DNA of 64,000 bases from Pseudomonas bananamidigenes (GCF_001679645.1 NZ_LRUN01000019.1:1-64000); one strand, 5' to 3'; positions 25,665-35,013 are shown, counted from the stretch's first letter. Translations and numbers: made by a program. Notes: a model not told the origin generated them from the letters alone.

Positions 25665-26324
25665 TCAGTAAACGCCCGGCAACAACCGCCAGCTGCGTGC
25701 GCAATAGGCGTCGTATTCGGCGCCGAACTGGGTGCGCAGCAGCGCTTCTTCCGAGTGAATCCGGGCAATCAGCGGGATCAGCGTCAGCGCCGCCAGCAGG
25801 ATTCCGACCACCGAACGAAATGCCAGGGCCCAGCCCAGCGCGTTGACAATCAGCCCCAGATAGCTGGGGTTGCGCAGACGGGTATAAATGCCGTCAGTCA
25901 CCAGGCGATGCCCCGGTTGAATCGCCACCAGACCGCTGAAACGGCGGCCCAGTACAAACACCGGCCACAGCCGCAATGCGCCGCCGACAATGAACAGCAA
26001 GGCCCCCAGCCATCGAATGCCTTCGCGACCGAGGGTCCAGAATTCGATGCGATCGCAGTAAGCCGGCAGAAAGGCACTGACCAGACCGATCACGCCGAAC
26101 GCCGGAATCACCCAGCGATTGGCCCGGTCTTCGCGTTCTCCCGAACTCAGGTTCACCTCGCTGAACAATGACGCCACCACCATCACCAGCGTCGCCAGCG
26201 CCACGACCACCAGTGCTCCGTGGGAAAAGAATACCGCCACGCCGCCGATGCCCCACATCGCCAGACCCAGATAGGCGAGGGTGGCGATCACCGCGACGAC
26301 AGTCATTTGCGCTGACATTTTCAT
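25665..26324 (-). CDS. Isoprenylcysteine carboxyl methyltransferase-family membrane protein
   Basis: A 219-residue multi-pass inner-membrane protein with five to six hydrophobic segments. The conserved C-terminal part (PGHRLVTDGIYTRLRNPSYLG and a following HSEEALLRTQFGAEYDAYCAR) is the signature of the ICMT/PEMT family, where the RNPxY motif binds SAM. The ATG at 26324 has GAGG five bases upstream and is preferred over a GTG two codons earlier. Bacterial members rarely have a known substrate. Confidence 0.85.
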   Translation of the reverse strand: MKMSAQMTVVAVIATLAYLGLAMWGIGGVAVFFSHGALVVVALATLVMVVASLFSEVNLSSGEREDRANRWVIPAFGVIGLVSAFLPAYCDRIEFWTLGREGIRWLGALLFIVGGALRLWPVFVLGRRFSGLVAIQPGHRLVTDGIYTRLRNPSYLGLIVNALGWALAFRSVVGILLAALTLIPLIARIHSEEALLRTQFGAEYDAYCARSWRLLPGVY

Positions 26325-26488
26325 AGGCACCTCACGGCTGTTCCGTTCAGTGTAGATCCGGGCACGATCCCCGGCGTTCAGCGTTGGGTGGGCGAGGTGA
26401 ACTAAGCTTCAGACAGGGACGTTTCGCTTTCACCTGTCCACGCTCCGACGCAGCGGTCGCCCGGACGTGGCGTCATCAGGAGCCCGCC

Positions 26489-27406
26489 ATGCTGCACATC
26501 CGCACGCCGTTGATCCTCCATCCGACCCTGTCGACCAGCTCCCGGCGTATCTGGTTGAAACTGGAAAACCTGCAACCCAGCGGCTCCTTCAAGCTGCGGG
26601 GCATGGGGTTGTTGTGCAGTCAGGCGGCGGCGCAGGGCAAACGCAAAGTGGTCTGTCCGTCCGGCGGCAATGCCGGTCTCGCCACGGCAGTGGCGGCGGC
26701 CAGTCTGGGCCTGCAAGCCTGCATCGTGGTGCCGCACACCACCCCGGAAGCGACCCGCGCACGCATCCGCCGCACCGGTGCCGAAGTCATCGTTCATGGC
26801 AAGGTCTGGGACGAAGCCAATCAGCGGGCGCGGGAACTGGCCAGTTCGGCTGACACCGAATACGTCCCGGCCTTCGACCACCCGGTGTTGTGGCAAGGGC
26901 ACAGCACGATGATCGATGAAATTCTCGAAGACTGCCCACAGGTCGACACTGTGGTCACCTCGGTCGGGGGCGGGGGATTGCTCGCAGGACTGCTCACGGG
27001 GCTGCTCCGTCATGATCGACACGACTGCCGGATCATCGCCTGCGAAACCCGTGGCGCCGCCTCGTTTGCCGCCGCCGTCGAGGCCGGGCATCCGGTGCGC
27101 CTGAGCAAGATCGACACGGTTGCCACCTCCCTGGGCGCTGCGCAAGTGGCGCAATGGCCCGTGCAACACATTGGCGAGTTCGATCACCAATGCCTGGTGC
27201 TGTCCGATGACGACGCGATCACGGGGGTAGTGCGTTATGCCAGTGACTTGCGGCAACTGGTGGAGCCGGCGTGTGGGGTCTCGCTGGCGGTGGCTTATCT
27301 GGATCATCCGGCGTTGGCTGGGGCTCGGGATGTGGTGATTGTGGTGTGTGGCGGGGTGAGTGTCAGTGCGCAGTTGGTGGCGGGATGGGCGCGGTTGGGG
27401 GCTTGA
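26489..27406 (+). CDS. PLP-dependent threonine/serine dehydratase-like enzyme
   Basis: A 305-residue fold-type II PLP enzyme. The Schiff-base Lys is expected at K35 in PSGSFKLRG, the substrate Asn loop is SGGNAGLA and the phosphate-binding Gly-rich loop SVGGGGLLAG. The size and motifs match the mammalian-type serine dehydratase group (~310-330) that makes pyruvate or 2-oxobutyrate from Ser/Thr; no ACT domain is present. CAGGAGCCCGCC precedes the ATG. Confidence 0.87.
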   Translation: MLHIRTPLILHPTLSTSSRRIWLKLENLQPSGSFKLRGMGLLCSQAAAQGKRKVVCPSGGNAGLATAVAAASLGLQACIVVPHTTPEATRARIRRTGAEVIVHGKVWDEANQRARELASSADTEYVPAFDHPVLWQGHSTMIDEILEDCPQVDTVVTSVGGGGLLAGLLTGLLRHDRHDCRIIACETRGAASFAAAVEAGHPVRLSKIDTVATSLGAAQVAQWPVQHIGEFDHQCLVLSDDDAITGVVRYASDLRQLVEPACGVSLAVAYLDHPALAGARDVVIVVCGGVSVSAQLVAGWARLGA

Positions 27407-27448
27407 TTCAGTGCTGGCGTTGAACTTCAAAAGCCCCTCACCCCAGCC

Positions 27449-27741
27449 CTCTCCCGGTGGGAGAGGGAGCCGACCGAGGTGTCTTGAGGGATGCATCGAC
27501 CTGAAAAAACGAGTCGATTATGGCTTCACTGCAGATCTGTCAGGTCGATGTATTACGGCAATATCCCCCCAATCAGTTCCCTCTCCCGGTGGGAGAGGGA
27601 GCCGACCGAGGTGTCTTGAGGGATGTATCGACCTGAAAAAACGAGTCGATTATGGATTCATTGCAGATCTTTCAGGTCGATGTATTACGGCAATATCCCC
27701 CAATCAGTTCCCTCTCCCTCTGGGAGAGGGTTAGGGTGAGG
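27449..27741. repeat. Two and a quarter tandem ~131-bp repeats with CTCTCCC palindromes
   Basis: Units start at 27449, 27581 and 27712 (periods 132 and 131 bp) with the palindrome CCCTCTCCC...GGGAGAGGG. The unit body (CATCGACCTGAAAAAACGAG, then a segment with TTTCAGGTCGATGTATTACG) is nearly identical in the two full copies. This fills the space between the dehydratase and DUF559 genes; no coding signal was found. A related single copy lies on the other side of the DUF559 gene. Confidence 0.9.
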
Positions 27742-27753
27742 GCGCTTTCTGGA

Positions 27754-28125
27754 TCAGGACTGCGATCTCAGATCCTCCGCGATCCTGACAATCTGCTCCA
27801 ACACATCCCCCATCTGCTGAATCACATCAAGATTACTGAACCGCACCACCTCAATCCCAAGCCGCTGAAGATAGAGCGTCCGCCGCCGATCATGAACCTC
27901 TCCCGCCTCCTCATAATGCTGCCCCCCATCCAGCTCCACCGCCAACCTCAACTCCACACAATAAAAATCCAGCACAAACGGCGGAATTGGTACCTGCCGA
28001 CGAAATTTCAGCCCCGCTATCTGGCGTGCACGCAGCCTTTGCCAAAGCATCTGCTCGCAATCGGTCTGGCCGGCGCGTAAGCGGAGGGCGAATCGGCGTT
28101 GGTCGAGGGTGGGGCGATTTTGCAT
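27754..28125 (-). CDS. DUF559-domain protein (Vsr/endonuclease-like fold)
   Basis: A 123-residue single-domain protein. The conserved pattern LDFYCVELRLAVELDGGQHY, with an acidic pair ahead of a Gln and a later D-RR region (EVHDRRRTLYLQRLGIEVVRF), matches the DUF559 family related to PD-(D/E)XK nucleases such as Vsr. The start ATG at 28125 is the first in frame. The gene is bracketed on both sides by copies of the same CTCTCCC repeat in the same orientation. Nuclease activity is inferred from fold only. Confidence 0.85.
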   Translation of the reverse strand: MQNRPTLDQRRFALRLRAGQTDCEQMLWQRLRARQIAGLKFRRQVPIPPFVLDFYCVELRLAVELDGGQHYEEAGEVHDRRRTLYLQRLGIEVVRFSNLDVIQQMGDVLEQIVRIAEDLRSQS

Positions 28126-28202
28126 GCTTCACGTCCTTGTGAAGTGGGATGGAAAAATTCACTGTAGACCGGACAAACCGTCAGCGCCGGATCAACCTGA
28201 TC

Positions 28203-28290
28203 ATGGATTAACACCAGATTTTTCAGGTCGCTGTATCACGTCAATATCCCCCGATCAGTCCCCTCTCCCTCGGGGGAGAGGGTTAGGCGG
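28203..28290. repeat. Diverged third copy of the DUF559-flanking repeat
   Basis: From 28203 the sequence runs parallel to the upstream unit (ATTTTTCAGGTCGCTGTATC and AATATCCCCCGATCAG) and ends in CCCTCTCCCTCGGGGGAGAG, continuing GGTTAGGCG. It shares the orientation of the copies at 27449-27741. Confidence 0.8.
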
Positions 28291-28338
28291 GCGGCGTTCC
28301 GATGAGGGGCCAGCGGATTATCTGGCGCCCGAGATGTC

Positions 28339-29216
28339 CTAGCCCGTCAGCATCGTCCTGAACGTCTCCACCAACGGTCGCAAATTGATCCGGTGCCACG
28401 CCGCCCACAACGGCGTGGTAAACGCCAGCCACGGTACTTCCCGCAGCACCACGCCCGGCGGGGCGTTGTGGCTCAGGCCTTTCTGGATCATCGCAATGCC
28501 CAGCCCCGAAGCGACCAGCCCCAGCGCGGTGAACGGCTCGGTCGCCTGCATCCGCACATCCGGTGTGAAACCGGCGCGCAGGCAGGCGCTCAGAAAGTCG
28601 TCGCAGGCATCCTGGCGCGGTTGCACGCCGATCCATTCCTGTGAGGCCAGATCTTCCGGGGTCAGCGCTGACAGTGCGGCCAGCGGATGCTGTTCCGGCA
28701 GCGCCAGCAGCATCGGGTCGTCCAATACCTGAAAACCCAGCAGATCCGGATCATCCACGGCCGGCGGTTCACTGACCAGCGCGATATCGAGACTGCGCTG
28801 ACGCAGGCCTTCGAGCTGTTCGGCGGAGTTCAGGTTGTACAGCGCGACATGCACGTTCGGCCGGTCCACCCGCAACACGCGCAGAGCGTTGGGCAGCACC
28901 CCGGCGTGCATGGCGTTTTCGATGTAGCCGATGCACAACCCACCTTCTTCGCCACGGCCCAGACGTTTGCCGAGGGATTCCAGGCGATTGGCGTGGGTCA
29001 GCAGGGCGCGGGTTTCGGCGAGGAACGTCTGACCGTCGCGGGTCAGGCGGATACGTTGCTGGCTGCGTTCGAACAGGGTCAAACCAAGGCGTTCTTCGAG
29101 CTGGGCGATCTGCCGGCTCAGAGGTGACTGGGAAATGTGCAGGCGCTCGGCCGCGCGGCGACGTGTTCTTCTTCGGCGACGACCACGAAGTAGCGCAATT
29201 GGCGGAAATCGATCAT
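28339..29216 (-). pseudogene. LysR-family regulator with a one-base frameshift in the HTH
   Basis: From the ATG at 29216 the first 19 codons read MIDFRQLRYFVVVAEEEHV, a normal LysR start. The frame then runs into a stop after 13 more codons. Adding one base near 29157-29162 (GTCGCC-GCGCGG) restores ARAAERLHISQSPLSRQIAQ, and the frame stays open to 28339, giving a full-length ~292-residue LTTR. As it stands only a fragment without most of the recognition helix could be made. Either the gene is recently inactivated or the sequence has an error. It lies divergent to the AKR operon, its probable former target. Confidence 0.85.
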
Positions 29217-29329
29217 TTCAGACCTTAAGGGACTCAAGTTTTGCGAATTATGTCTTGGACGGTCTTAGTGCCGCAATCCAGAATCTGCCCAACGGTCAAT
29301 CACGACCCAGACGTTACGAGGAAATCTCC

Positions 29330-30352
29330 ATGAGCTTGAAAGACAAACTGCCTGGCCAACTGGGCTTCGGCACCGCGCCACTGGGCAACATGTTCCGCGC
29401 CATTCCTGAAGAGGAAGCCCAGGCCACCGTACACGCCGCCTGGGAGGCCGGTGTTCGTTACTTCGACACCGCACCGTTCTACGGCTCGGGCCTTTCGGAA
29501 ATCCGCCTGGGCGAAGCACTGTCCCGCTACAAGCGCGATGACTATGTACTGAGCACCAAGGTCGGCCGGGTAATTCTCGATGAAGTCGAAGACGCCGCGG
29601 CCCGGGATCTGGGCGAGAAGAGCGGAGTCTTCGAGCATGGCCGCCCGAACAAGATCGTCAACGACTACAGCGCCGACGCCACGCTGCGCTCGATCGAGGA
29701 CAGCCTCGAACGCCTGAATACCGATCGCCTGGACATCGTCTGGGTCCACGACATCGCCCAGGACTTCTACGGTGATCAGTGGCTGGACTACTTCAATCAG
29801 GCCCGCACCGGTGCCTTCAAGGTCTTGACCCGCCTGCGCGAGGAAGGCGTGATCAAGGGCTGGGGTCTTGGGGTGAACAAAGTCGAACCCTGCGAACTGA
29901 CCCTTGATCTGACCGAGGCGCAGCCTGACGGCTTTCTGCTGGCGGGCCGCTACACTCTTCTCGACCACGAACGGGCCCTGCAACGGTTGATGGATTCGGC
30001 GCGGGCGCAAGACGTCGAGATTGTCGTCGGCGGCCCTTACAGCTCGGGGATCCTCGCCGGTGGCGCGCACTTCGAATACCAGAAAGCCAGCCCGTACATC
30101 ATCGCGAAGGTCGAGCAGATCAAGCGCATCGCGGCGGCCCATGGTGTGGATGTGAAAGCGGCGGCGCTGCAATTCTCCCTGGCCAATCCGGCGGTGGCCG
30201 CAGTGATTCCCGGTGCGAGCAAGCCGGGGCGAATTGCCGAGGATGTGGCGGCGTTGTCGGCGGTGATTCCTGCCGGTTTCTGGCAGGCCATGCGTGACGC
30301 GAAACTGGTGTCCGAACGTGCACCATTACCTATCGACGAGGTGAAAGCATGA
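29330..30352 (+). CDS. Aldo/keto reductase
   Basis: A 340-residue NAD(P)-dependent oxidoreductase with TIM-barrel motifs: FDTAPFYGSGLSEIRLGEAL (catalytic Asp/Tyr), the Lys in LSTKVGR, the His in VHDIAQDF and an NADP-binding SVIPGA-like end (AVIPGASKPGRIAEDVAAL). It resembles D-threo-aldose 1-dehydrogenase and pyridoxal 4-dehydrogenase relatives. ACGAGGAAATCTCC precedes the ATG. It is first in a three-gene operon (AKR-SDR-SRPBCC) with an ATGA overlap to the SDR, opposite the frameshifted LysR gene. Confidence 0.88.
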   Translation: MSLKDKLPGQLGFGTAPLGNMFRAIPEEEAQATVHAAWEAGVRYFDTAPFYGSGLSEIRLGEALSRYKRDDYVLSTKVGRVILDEVEDAAARDLGEKSGVFEHGRPNKIVNDYSADATLRSIEDSLERLNTDRLDIVWVHDIAQDFYGDQWLDYFNQARTGAFKVLTRLREEGVIKGWGLGVNKVEPCELTLDLTEAQPDGFLLAGRYTLLDHERALQRLMDSARAQDVEIVVGGPYSSGILAGGAHFEYQKASPYIIAKVEQIKRIAAAHGVDVKAAALQFSLANPAVAAVIPGASKPGRIAEDVAALSAVIPAGFWQAMRDAKLVSERAPLPIDEVKA

Positions 30353-31146
30353 AGATCGATCTGAGCGGGAAACTGGCGATTGTCAGCGGCAGCACGGCGG
30401 GCATCGGTTTGGGCATCAGCCAGTCGCTGGCCGAGGCGGGCGCCACGGTAGTGGTGATCGGCCGAGACTCGGCCAAGGTCGACCAGGCGCTGGCGAGCAT
30501 CCGGGATAAAGTGCCGGGTGCGCAACTGCGTGGTCTGACGGCGGATCTGGGCACGGCTGAAGGCGCGCAGAAACTGTTCGCCGCCGAACCGAAAGCCGAC
30601 ATTCTGGTGAACAACCTCGGGATCTACAACGCCGTGGATTTCTTCGACGCGCCGGACGATGAGTGGACGCGCTTCTATGAAATCAACGTGATCTCCGGCG
30701 TGCGCCTGTCGCGGCATTACGTGCCGGCGATGGTCGAGCAGGGCTGGGGCCGGGTGATTTTCCTGTCTTCGGAATCCGGCGTGGCGACTCCGGCCGACAT
30801 GATCAACTACGGCGTGACCAAAAGCGCCAACCTGGCAGTGTCCCACGGCCTGGCCAAACGGCTGGCCGGCACCGGGGTTACGGTCAATGCGATCCTGCCC
30901 GGGCCGACCTTCACCGACGGCGTCGAAGAGATGCTCAAGGACGCCGCTGCCGAATCCGGTCGCAGCCTGCGGGACGAGGCCGACGCGTTTGTGCGCCGGG
31001 CACGTCCGAGCTCGATCATCCAGCGCGTGGCCGATGTCGAAGAGGTCGCGCACCTGGTCACCTACATCGCTTCACCGCTGTCTTCGGCCACCACCGGCGC
31101 TGCGTTGCGCGTCGACGGCGGCGTGGTCGACAGCCTGGCAATCTGA
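30349..31146 (+). CDS. Short-chain dehydrogenase/reductase
   Basis: A 265-residue classical SDR. The cofactor motif is SGSTAGIGLGI, NNLG replaces the usual NNAG, and the active-site YxxxK is in MINYGVTKSANLAVS. An extended C-terminal segment (LRDEADAFVRRARPSSIIQR) follows. It overlaps the AKR stop by 4 bp and is followed by an SRPBCC protein 23 bp downstream, so the three are cotranscribed. The substrate is not evident. Confidence 0.9.
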   Translation: MKIDLSGKLAIVSGSTAGIGLGISQSLAEAGATVVVIGRDSAKVDQALASIRDKVPGAQLRGLTADLGTAEGAQKLFAAEPKADILVNNLGIYNAVDFFDAPDDEWTRFYEINVISGVRLSRHYVPAMVEQGWGRVIFLSSESGVATPADMINYGVTKSANLAVSHGLAKRLAGTGVTVNAILPGPTFTDGVEEMLKDAAAESGRSLRDEADAFVRRARPSSIIQRVADVEEVAHLVTYIASPLSSATTGAALRVDGGVVDSLAI

Positions 31147-31169
31147 ATTTTTGAGAGAGACATTTATTT

Positions 31170-31580
31170 ATGGCAACAACATCGGTATCCATCGACATCC
31201 CGGCTTCGGCCGATCAGGTCTGGCAATTGATTGGCGGGTTCAATTCCCTGCCGGACTGGCTGCCGTTCATTCCCAGGAGTGAACTGAGCGAAGGCGGGCG
31301 CGTGCGCAGCCTGCAAACCGCTGATGGCGGGGTGGTGATCGAACGCCTGGAAAGCTTCGATAACGCCGGCAAGAGCTACAGCTATTCGATCCTGCAGGCA
31401 CCGTTTCCGGCCACCGATTACCTGTCGACCCTTCGCGTCGAAGCCCAAGGGCAGGGGGCGAAGGTGACATGGTCGGGACGCTTCACGGCCAAAGGTGTCA
31501 GCGATGAGGAAGTGGTGGCACTGTTCAGCGGCATCTATCAGGGTGGCCTCGAGGCGCTGCGCGCCAATTACCCAACCTGA
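31170..31580 (+). CDS. SRPBCC-family (polyketide cyclase/dehydrase-like) protein
   Basis: A 136-residue START-like protein. It begins with the family pattern VSIDIPASADQVWQLIGGFN and has the SRPBCC order of strands with a deep hydrophobic pocket implied by KSYSYSILQAPFP and VTWSGRFTAKGV. Members bind or act on hydrophobic ligands. It is the third gene of the AKR-SDR operon, 23 bp after the SDR. A REP pair follows. Confidence 0.85.
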   Translation: MATTSVSIDIPASADQVWQLIGGFNSLPDWLPFIPRSELSEGGRVRSLQTADGGVVIERLESFDNAGKSYSYSILQAPFPATDYLSTLRVEAQGQGAKVTWSGRFTAKGVSDEEVVALFSGIYQGGLEALRANYPT

Positions 31581-31597
31581 CAGGCATACCACGACCC

Positions 31598-31690
31598 CTT
31601 GTGGGAGCGAGCTTGCTCGCGAAAGCAGTTGATCGGTTTACAGATGTGTTAACTGATACTCCGCCTTCGCGAGCAAGCTCGCTCCCACAA
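31598..31690. repeat. Inverted pair of REP elements
   Basis: CTTGTGGGAGCGAGCTTGCT and its inverted copy, separated by about 45 bp, between the SRPBCC gene and the converging histidine kinase gene. Confidence 0.9.
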
Positions 31691-31705
31691 GTTCGGCAGG
31701 TGTTT

Positions 31706-33100
31706 TCAGGTCTGTGAAATCAGGCTCTGCCGGCAATCGAGTACCAGTTTCGCCCCGCCCAGATCGCTGCGACCCACCTCAAGATTGAAACCGTGCAGGC
31801 TGACAATCGCCGCGACAATCGACAACCCGAGTCCGAAGCCGCTCTGCGGTTGCCCGCCTTCTGCGCGATAGAAACGCTGGAACACCGCTTCCCGTTCCGA
31901 TTCGGGAATGCCCGGCCCGGAATCATGCACTTCGATCCGCGTATGCCCCGCATCATTCACACCCCGCAAAATCACCGTACCTCCGGGCGGGGTGAACTTG
32001 ATCGAGTTGCTCAGCAGGTTGGCCAGGGCTTCAAACAACAGCGCCCGGTCGCCATTGAGCATTGGCAAGGTTTGCGGCATGTGCAATTCGAAGCGCAGCT
32101 GGTCTTCCTCGGCCAGTGGCAGGTAGAACTCGTGCAGTTCCTGCAGCAGACGCACCGGGTCCAGTTCGACGAAGCCCGAACGCCGCTGGCGGTCTTCCAG
32201 TTCGGAAATCCTCAGCAAACCCCGAAACCGCGCCATCAGCGTATCGGCTTCGGCCAGCACCAGGTCGAGCTGCGCAGCTTCAGGCGATCCTTCACCGGCC
32301 TGCTGCTGCATGCGGTACAGCTGCGCCCGCAGGCGGGTCAACGGCGTGCGCAGATCGTGGGCAATGTTGTCGCACACGCCTTTGACTTCGTTCATCAGAC
32401 GCTCGATGCGATCGAGCATGGCGTTGACGATGGCGGCGAGCATGTCCAGCTCGTCGCGGCGATTGGACACCGGCAAGCGGTGGGTCAGGTCACCGGCGAC
32501 GATCGACTGGGCACTGGCCTGAATCGCGCGGATGCGCCGCAACGGCCGCCGGCGCAACAAATGCCAGCCGATGACCCCGGGCACGATCGTCAGCGAAACA
32601 CCCCAGAGCAGTGCGCGCAGAATGATCCGGGTCACGGCGAACAGCGAGCCGTTGTCGCGCACCAGCACCAGCCAGCGACCGTCGCGGGTCGGAGTGGCGA
32701 CCGCATCGCAACTGTCGGCGGGCAGGGTCGGGTCGTCGGATTCGGAGCAGTCGCGCAGTTCGTGGATCTTGCCGTCCAGCGGCAGGCCCGCAGGCATCTG
32801 CTGCAAGGCCCCGCCAAGGTAGGTGTGGTCGGCGGCGAACAGGCCGTAGGCATCGATGCCGCGAATATCGAACGTCATGCTGGCGGCGAGCGCATCTTCC
32901 AGTTGCTCACCACGAAAGTGCGAGAACAGATGCTGACGCTGCATCAGCGAATGCTTGGCGAGGTTGTCGAGGTAACCGGAGACCTCGAAATACATGACCC
33001 CCATGAGGATCCCGCTCCAGGCCACGAACAATGAACTGTAAAGCGCCAGCAACCGGCTGCTGGATGAACGCCAACCGTCAGACGGGTTCGGCAATGACAT
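31706..33100 (-). CDS. Sensor histidine kinase
   Basis: A 464-residue membrane-bound kinase. Two membrane helices (residues ~15-37 and ~160-182) flank a ~125-residue periplasmic sensor with two Cys residues (ELRDCSESDD and PADSCDAV). HAMP, the H-box NIAHDLRTPLTRLRAQ, an N-box ANLLSNSIKFT and G-boxes DSGPGIPE and GFGLGLSIV follow in order. Its start overlaps the response-regulator gene by 23 bp, so the two are translated together. The signal is unknown. Confidence 0.92.
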   Translation of the reverse strand: MSLPNPSDGWRSSSSRLLALYSSLFVAWSGILMGVMYFEVSGYLDNLAKHSLMQRQHLFSHFRGEQLEDALAASMTFDIRGIDAYGLFAADHTYLGGALQQMPAGLPLDGKIHELRDCSESDDPTLPADSCDAVATPTRDGRWLVLVRDNGSLFAVTRIILRALLWGVSLTIVPGVIGWHLLRRRPLRRIRAIQASAQSIVAGDLTHRLPVSNRRDELDMLAAIVNAMLDRIERLMNEVKGVCDNIAHDLRTPLTRLRAQLYRMQQQAGEGSPEAAQLDLVLAEADTLMARFRGLLRISELEDRQRRSGFVELDPVRLLQELHEFYLPLAEEDQLRFELHMPQTLPMLNGDRALLFEALANLLSNSIKFTPPGGTVILRGVNDAGHTRIEVHDSGPGIPESEREAVFQRFYRAEGGQPQSGFGLGLSIVAAIVSLHGFNLEVGRSDLGGAKLVLDCRQSLISQT

Positions 33101-33761
33101 AACCCGAGCCTCGCACCGTGCGGATCAGCGGGACATTGCCCGGCGGGTCGATCTTCTTGCGCAGACGACCGATGTGCACGTCGATCAGGTTGGTGCCCGG
33201 GTCAAAGTGATAACCCCAGACTTCCTCGAAAATCATCATCCGCGACAGGATCTGGCCGCTGTTGCGCATCAGGAATTCCAGCAGTTTGTACTCGGTGGGC
33301 AGCAGCGTCAGCACCTGGTCGGCGCGACTGGCTTCGTGGCTGATCAGATCCAGTTCAAGGTCCGCCACACGCAGAGTGGTGGGCTGGGTACCGCCGTTGT
33401 TCTGCCGGCGCAGCAAGACTTCTACCCGGGCGGCCATCTCGTCGGTGGCGAAAGGTTTGGTCAGGTAATCGTCGCCACCTGCGCGCAGGCCGCGTACGCG
33501 TTCGTCGACGTCGGACAGGGCGCTGATCATCAGGATCGGCGTGGACACCCCCATGGTGCGCAACGTGGTGACGATGGCCAGGCCATCGAGTTCGGGCAGC
33601 ATGCGGTCGAGGGTAATCAGGTCGTAATGGCCGCTGACGGCCCGGTCGAGGCCTTCGCGGCCATTGTCGACCCAGTCCACTTCAAGGCCGTGGCTGCTCA
33701 GTTCGGCGACGATTTCCCGCGCGGTCACGGCGTCGTCTTCGATGGTCAGGATACGAGTCAT
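33078..33761 (-). CDS. OmpR-family response regulator
   Basis: A 227-residue regulator. The receiver domain has IEDDAV at the N terminus and phospho-Asp D52 in ITLDRMLPELDG. The winged helix is C-terminal, with LLPTEYKLLEFLMRNSGQIL and DVHIGRLRKKIDPPG. It is the first gene of the pair with the kinase. The 298-bp AT-rich region upstream (33762-34059) is shared with the divergent membrane-protein gene and holds both promoters; I see no clear repeat operator there. Confidence 0.92.
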   Translation of the reverse strand: MTRILTIEDDAVTAREIVAELSSHGLEVDWVDNGREGLDRAVSGHYDLITLDRMLPELDGLAIVTTLRTMGVSTPILMISALSDVDERVRGLRAGGDDYLTKPFATDEMAARVEVLLRRQNNGGTQPTTLRVADLELDLISHEASRADQVLTLLPTEYKLLEFLMRNSGQILSRMMIFEEVWGYHFDPGTNLIDVHIGRLRKKIDPPGNVPLIRTVRGSGYVIAEPV

Positions 33762-34059
33762 GGTGGGCCTGCTGATCGGTTCAAACGGAATGGCAGCATT
33801 TTGCCAAGATTTTGCAATAACGCTTTAAATTAACTTTCATGTTTTAGCCGATACAAACGCTCCGGGCCGGTTTTTTGTGCCAATGCATAAAACCCGCTGC
33901 AAAAGCGCCATAGTTGCAATTTGCACGGCCCAGGGAAGTTCATTCTTTTTAACTCACTGAAATCATTGAGTTTATTTATTAGTGACGACTGGCACGGTCA
34001 CTGCAATTCGTCTCATGACGAGTTGTTACACCATTTTTCATGCCGGGAGCGGAACAACA

Positions 34060-34998
34060 ATGAATAGATCCTCTGATGGGTTTTATCCTGCCTTCGAAGG
34101 CGAGTCGAGCAATGTCTCGGGAGTGTCCTGGGGCGCGATCTTCGCCGGGGCCGCAGCCGCTGCGGCGCTGTCGATGATTCTGGTGCTGCTCGGTTTCGGG
34201 CTGGGTTTCTCCGCTGTTTCACCGTGGGCCGGGGAGGGCGTCAGTGCCAAGGGCCTGGGCATTTCAACGATCATCTGGCTGGCCGCCACGCAGATCATCG
34301 CTTCCGGACTCGGTGGCTACATTGCCGGTCGCCTGCGGGTGAAGTGGGCGAACATGCACGGTGACGAGGTGTATTTCCGCGACACGGCCCATGGCTTCCT
34401 CGCCTGGTGCGTGGCCACGCTGGTGACTGCAACACTGGTGGTCGGCTCGGTCAGCAGCCTCGTCAGCGGTGGCGTGCAGGCCGGTGCGAGTGTCGCCGGG
34501 GGCGCCGCCGGCGCCATGACCCAGGCCGCCGGCACCGCTGCCGCCAATACCGACAGCGATCAGTACGGCTACTTCGTCGACAGCCTGTTCCGTGATGACC
34601 GGCCTGCCGCCGTCAGCGATGATGCCGCTCGCGGCACCGTGACCCGGATCTTTGCCCAGAGCCTGGCCAACGGTCAGCTCAGCCCTGAGGATCGCAGCTA
34701 CCTGGCGCAACTGGTGGCGCAACGGACAAACCTGACCCAGGCCGATGCCGAACGTCGCGTCGATGAGATCTACGCCCGTACGCAAAAGGCCCTTGCCGAC
34801 GCCAAAGTGAAAGCGCAACAAGCCGCCGACACCGCCGCCAAAGTCGCTGCGTGGACCTCGTTGTGGATGTTCATCGCGCTGCTGGCCGGCGCGTTCTTCG
34901 CCAGCCTGTCGGCCACCTTTGGCGGTCGCCGCCGGGATGCCGTCGAGTACATCGAAGTCGAGACCTACACCACGACCACTGTCCCTCCAGTCCGTTAA
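34060..34998 (+). CDS. Gly/Ala-rich inner-membrane protein of unknown function
   Basis: A 312-residue protein with a short hydrophilic start, four hydrophobic helices (VSWGAIFAGAAAAAALSMI, IIWLAATQIIASGLGGYIAG, FLAWCVATLVTATLVVGSV and a last one near residue 280, LWMFIALLAGAFFASLSATF) and a ~110-residue loop that is Ala-rich and probably helical (residues ~165-275). Relatives in databases are sometimes labelled PhnA-like, which does not give a function. GGGAGC lies 11 bases before the ATG. A 24-residue membrane peptide follows after 15 bp. Confidence 0.75.
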   Translation: MNRSSDGFYPAFEGESSNVSGVSWGAIFAGAAAAAALSMILVLLGFGLGFSAVSPWAGEGVSAKGLGISTIIWLAATQIIASGLGGYIAGRLRVKWANMHGDEVYFRDTAHGFLAWCVATLVTATLVVGSVSSLVSGGVQAGASVAGGAAGAMTQAAGTAAANTDSDQYGYFVDSLFRDDRPAAVSDDAARGTVTRIFAQSLANGQLSPEDRSYLAQLVAQRTNLTQADAERRVDEIYARTQKALADAKVKAQQAADTAAKVAAWTSLWMFIALLAGAFFASLSATFGGRRRDAVEYIEVETYTTTTVPPVR

Positions 34999-35013
34999 TC
35001 AAGGAGCATCACC

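Noticed and set aside
27449..27741. Tandem ~131-bp units considered as CRISPR or satellite
   Set aside because: Only two full copies with internal palindromes; they look like intergenic palindromic elements linked to the DUF559 gene.
27360..28080. Plus-strand frames across the CTCTCCC repeats
   Set aside because: They arise from translation of the tandem repeat and of the strand opposite the DUF559 gene.
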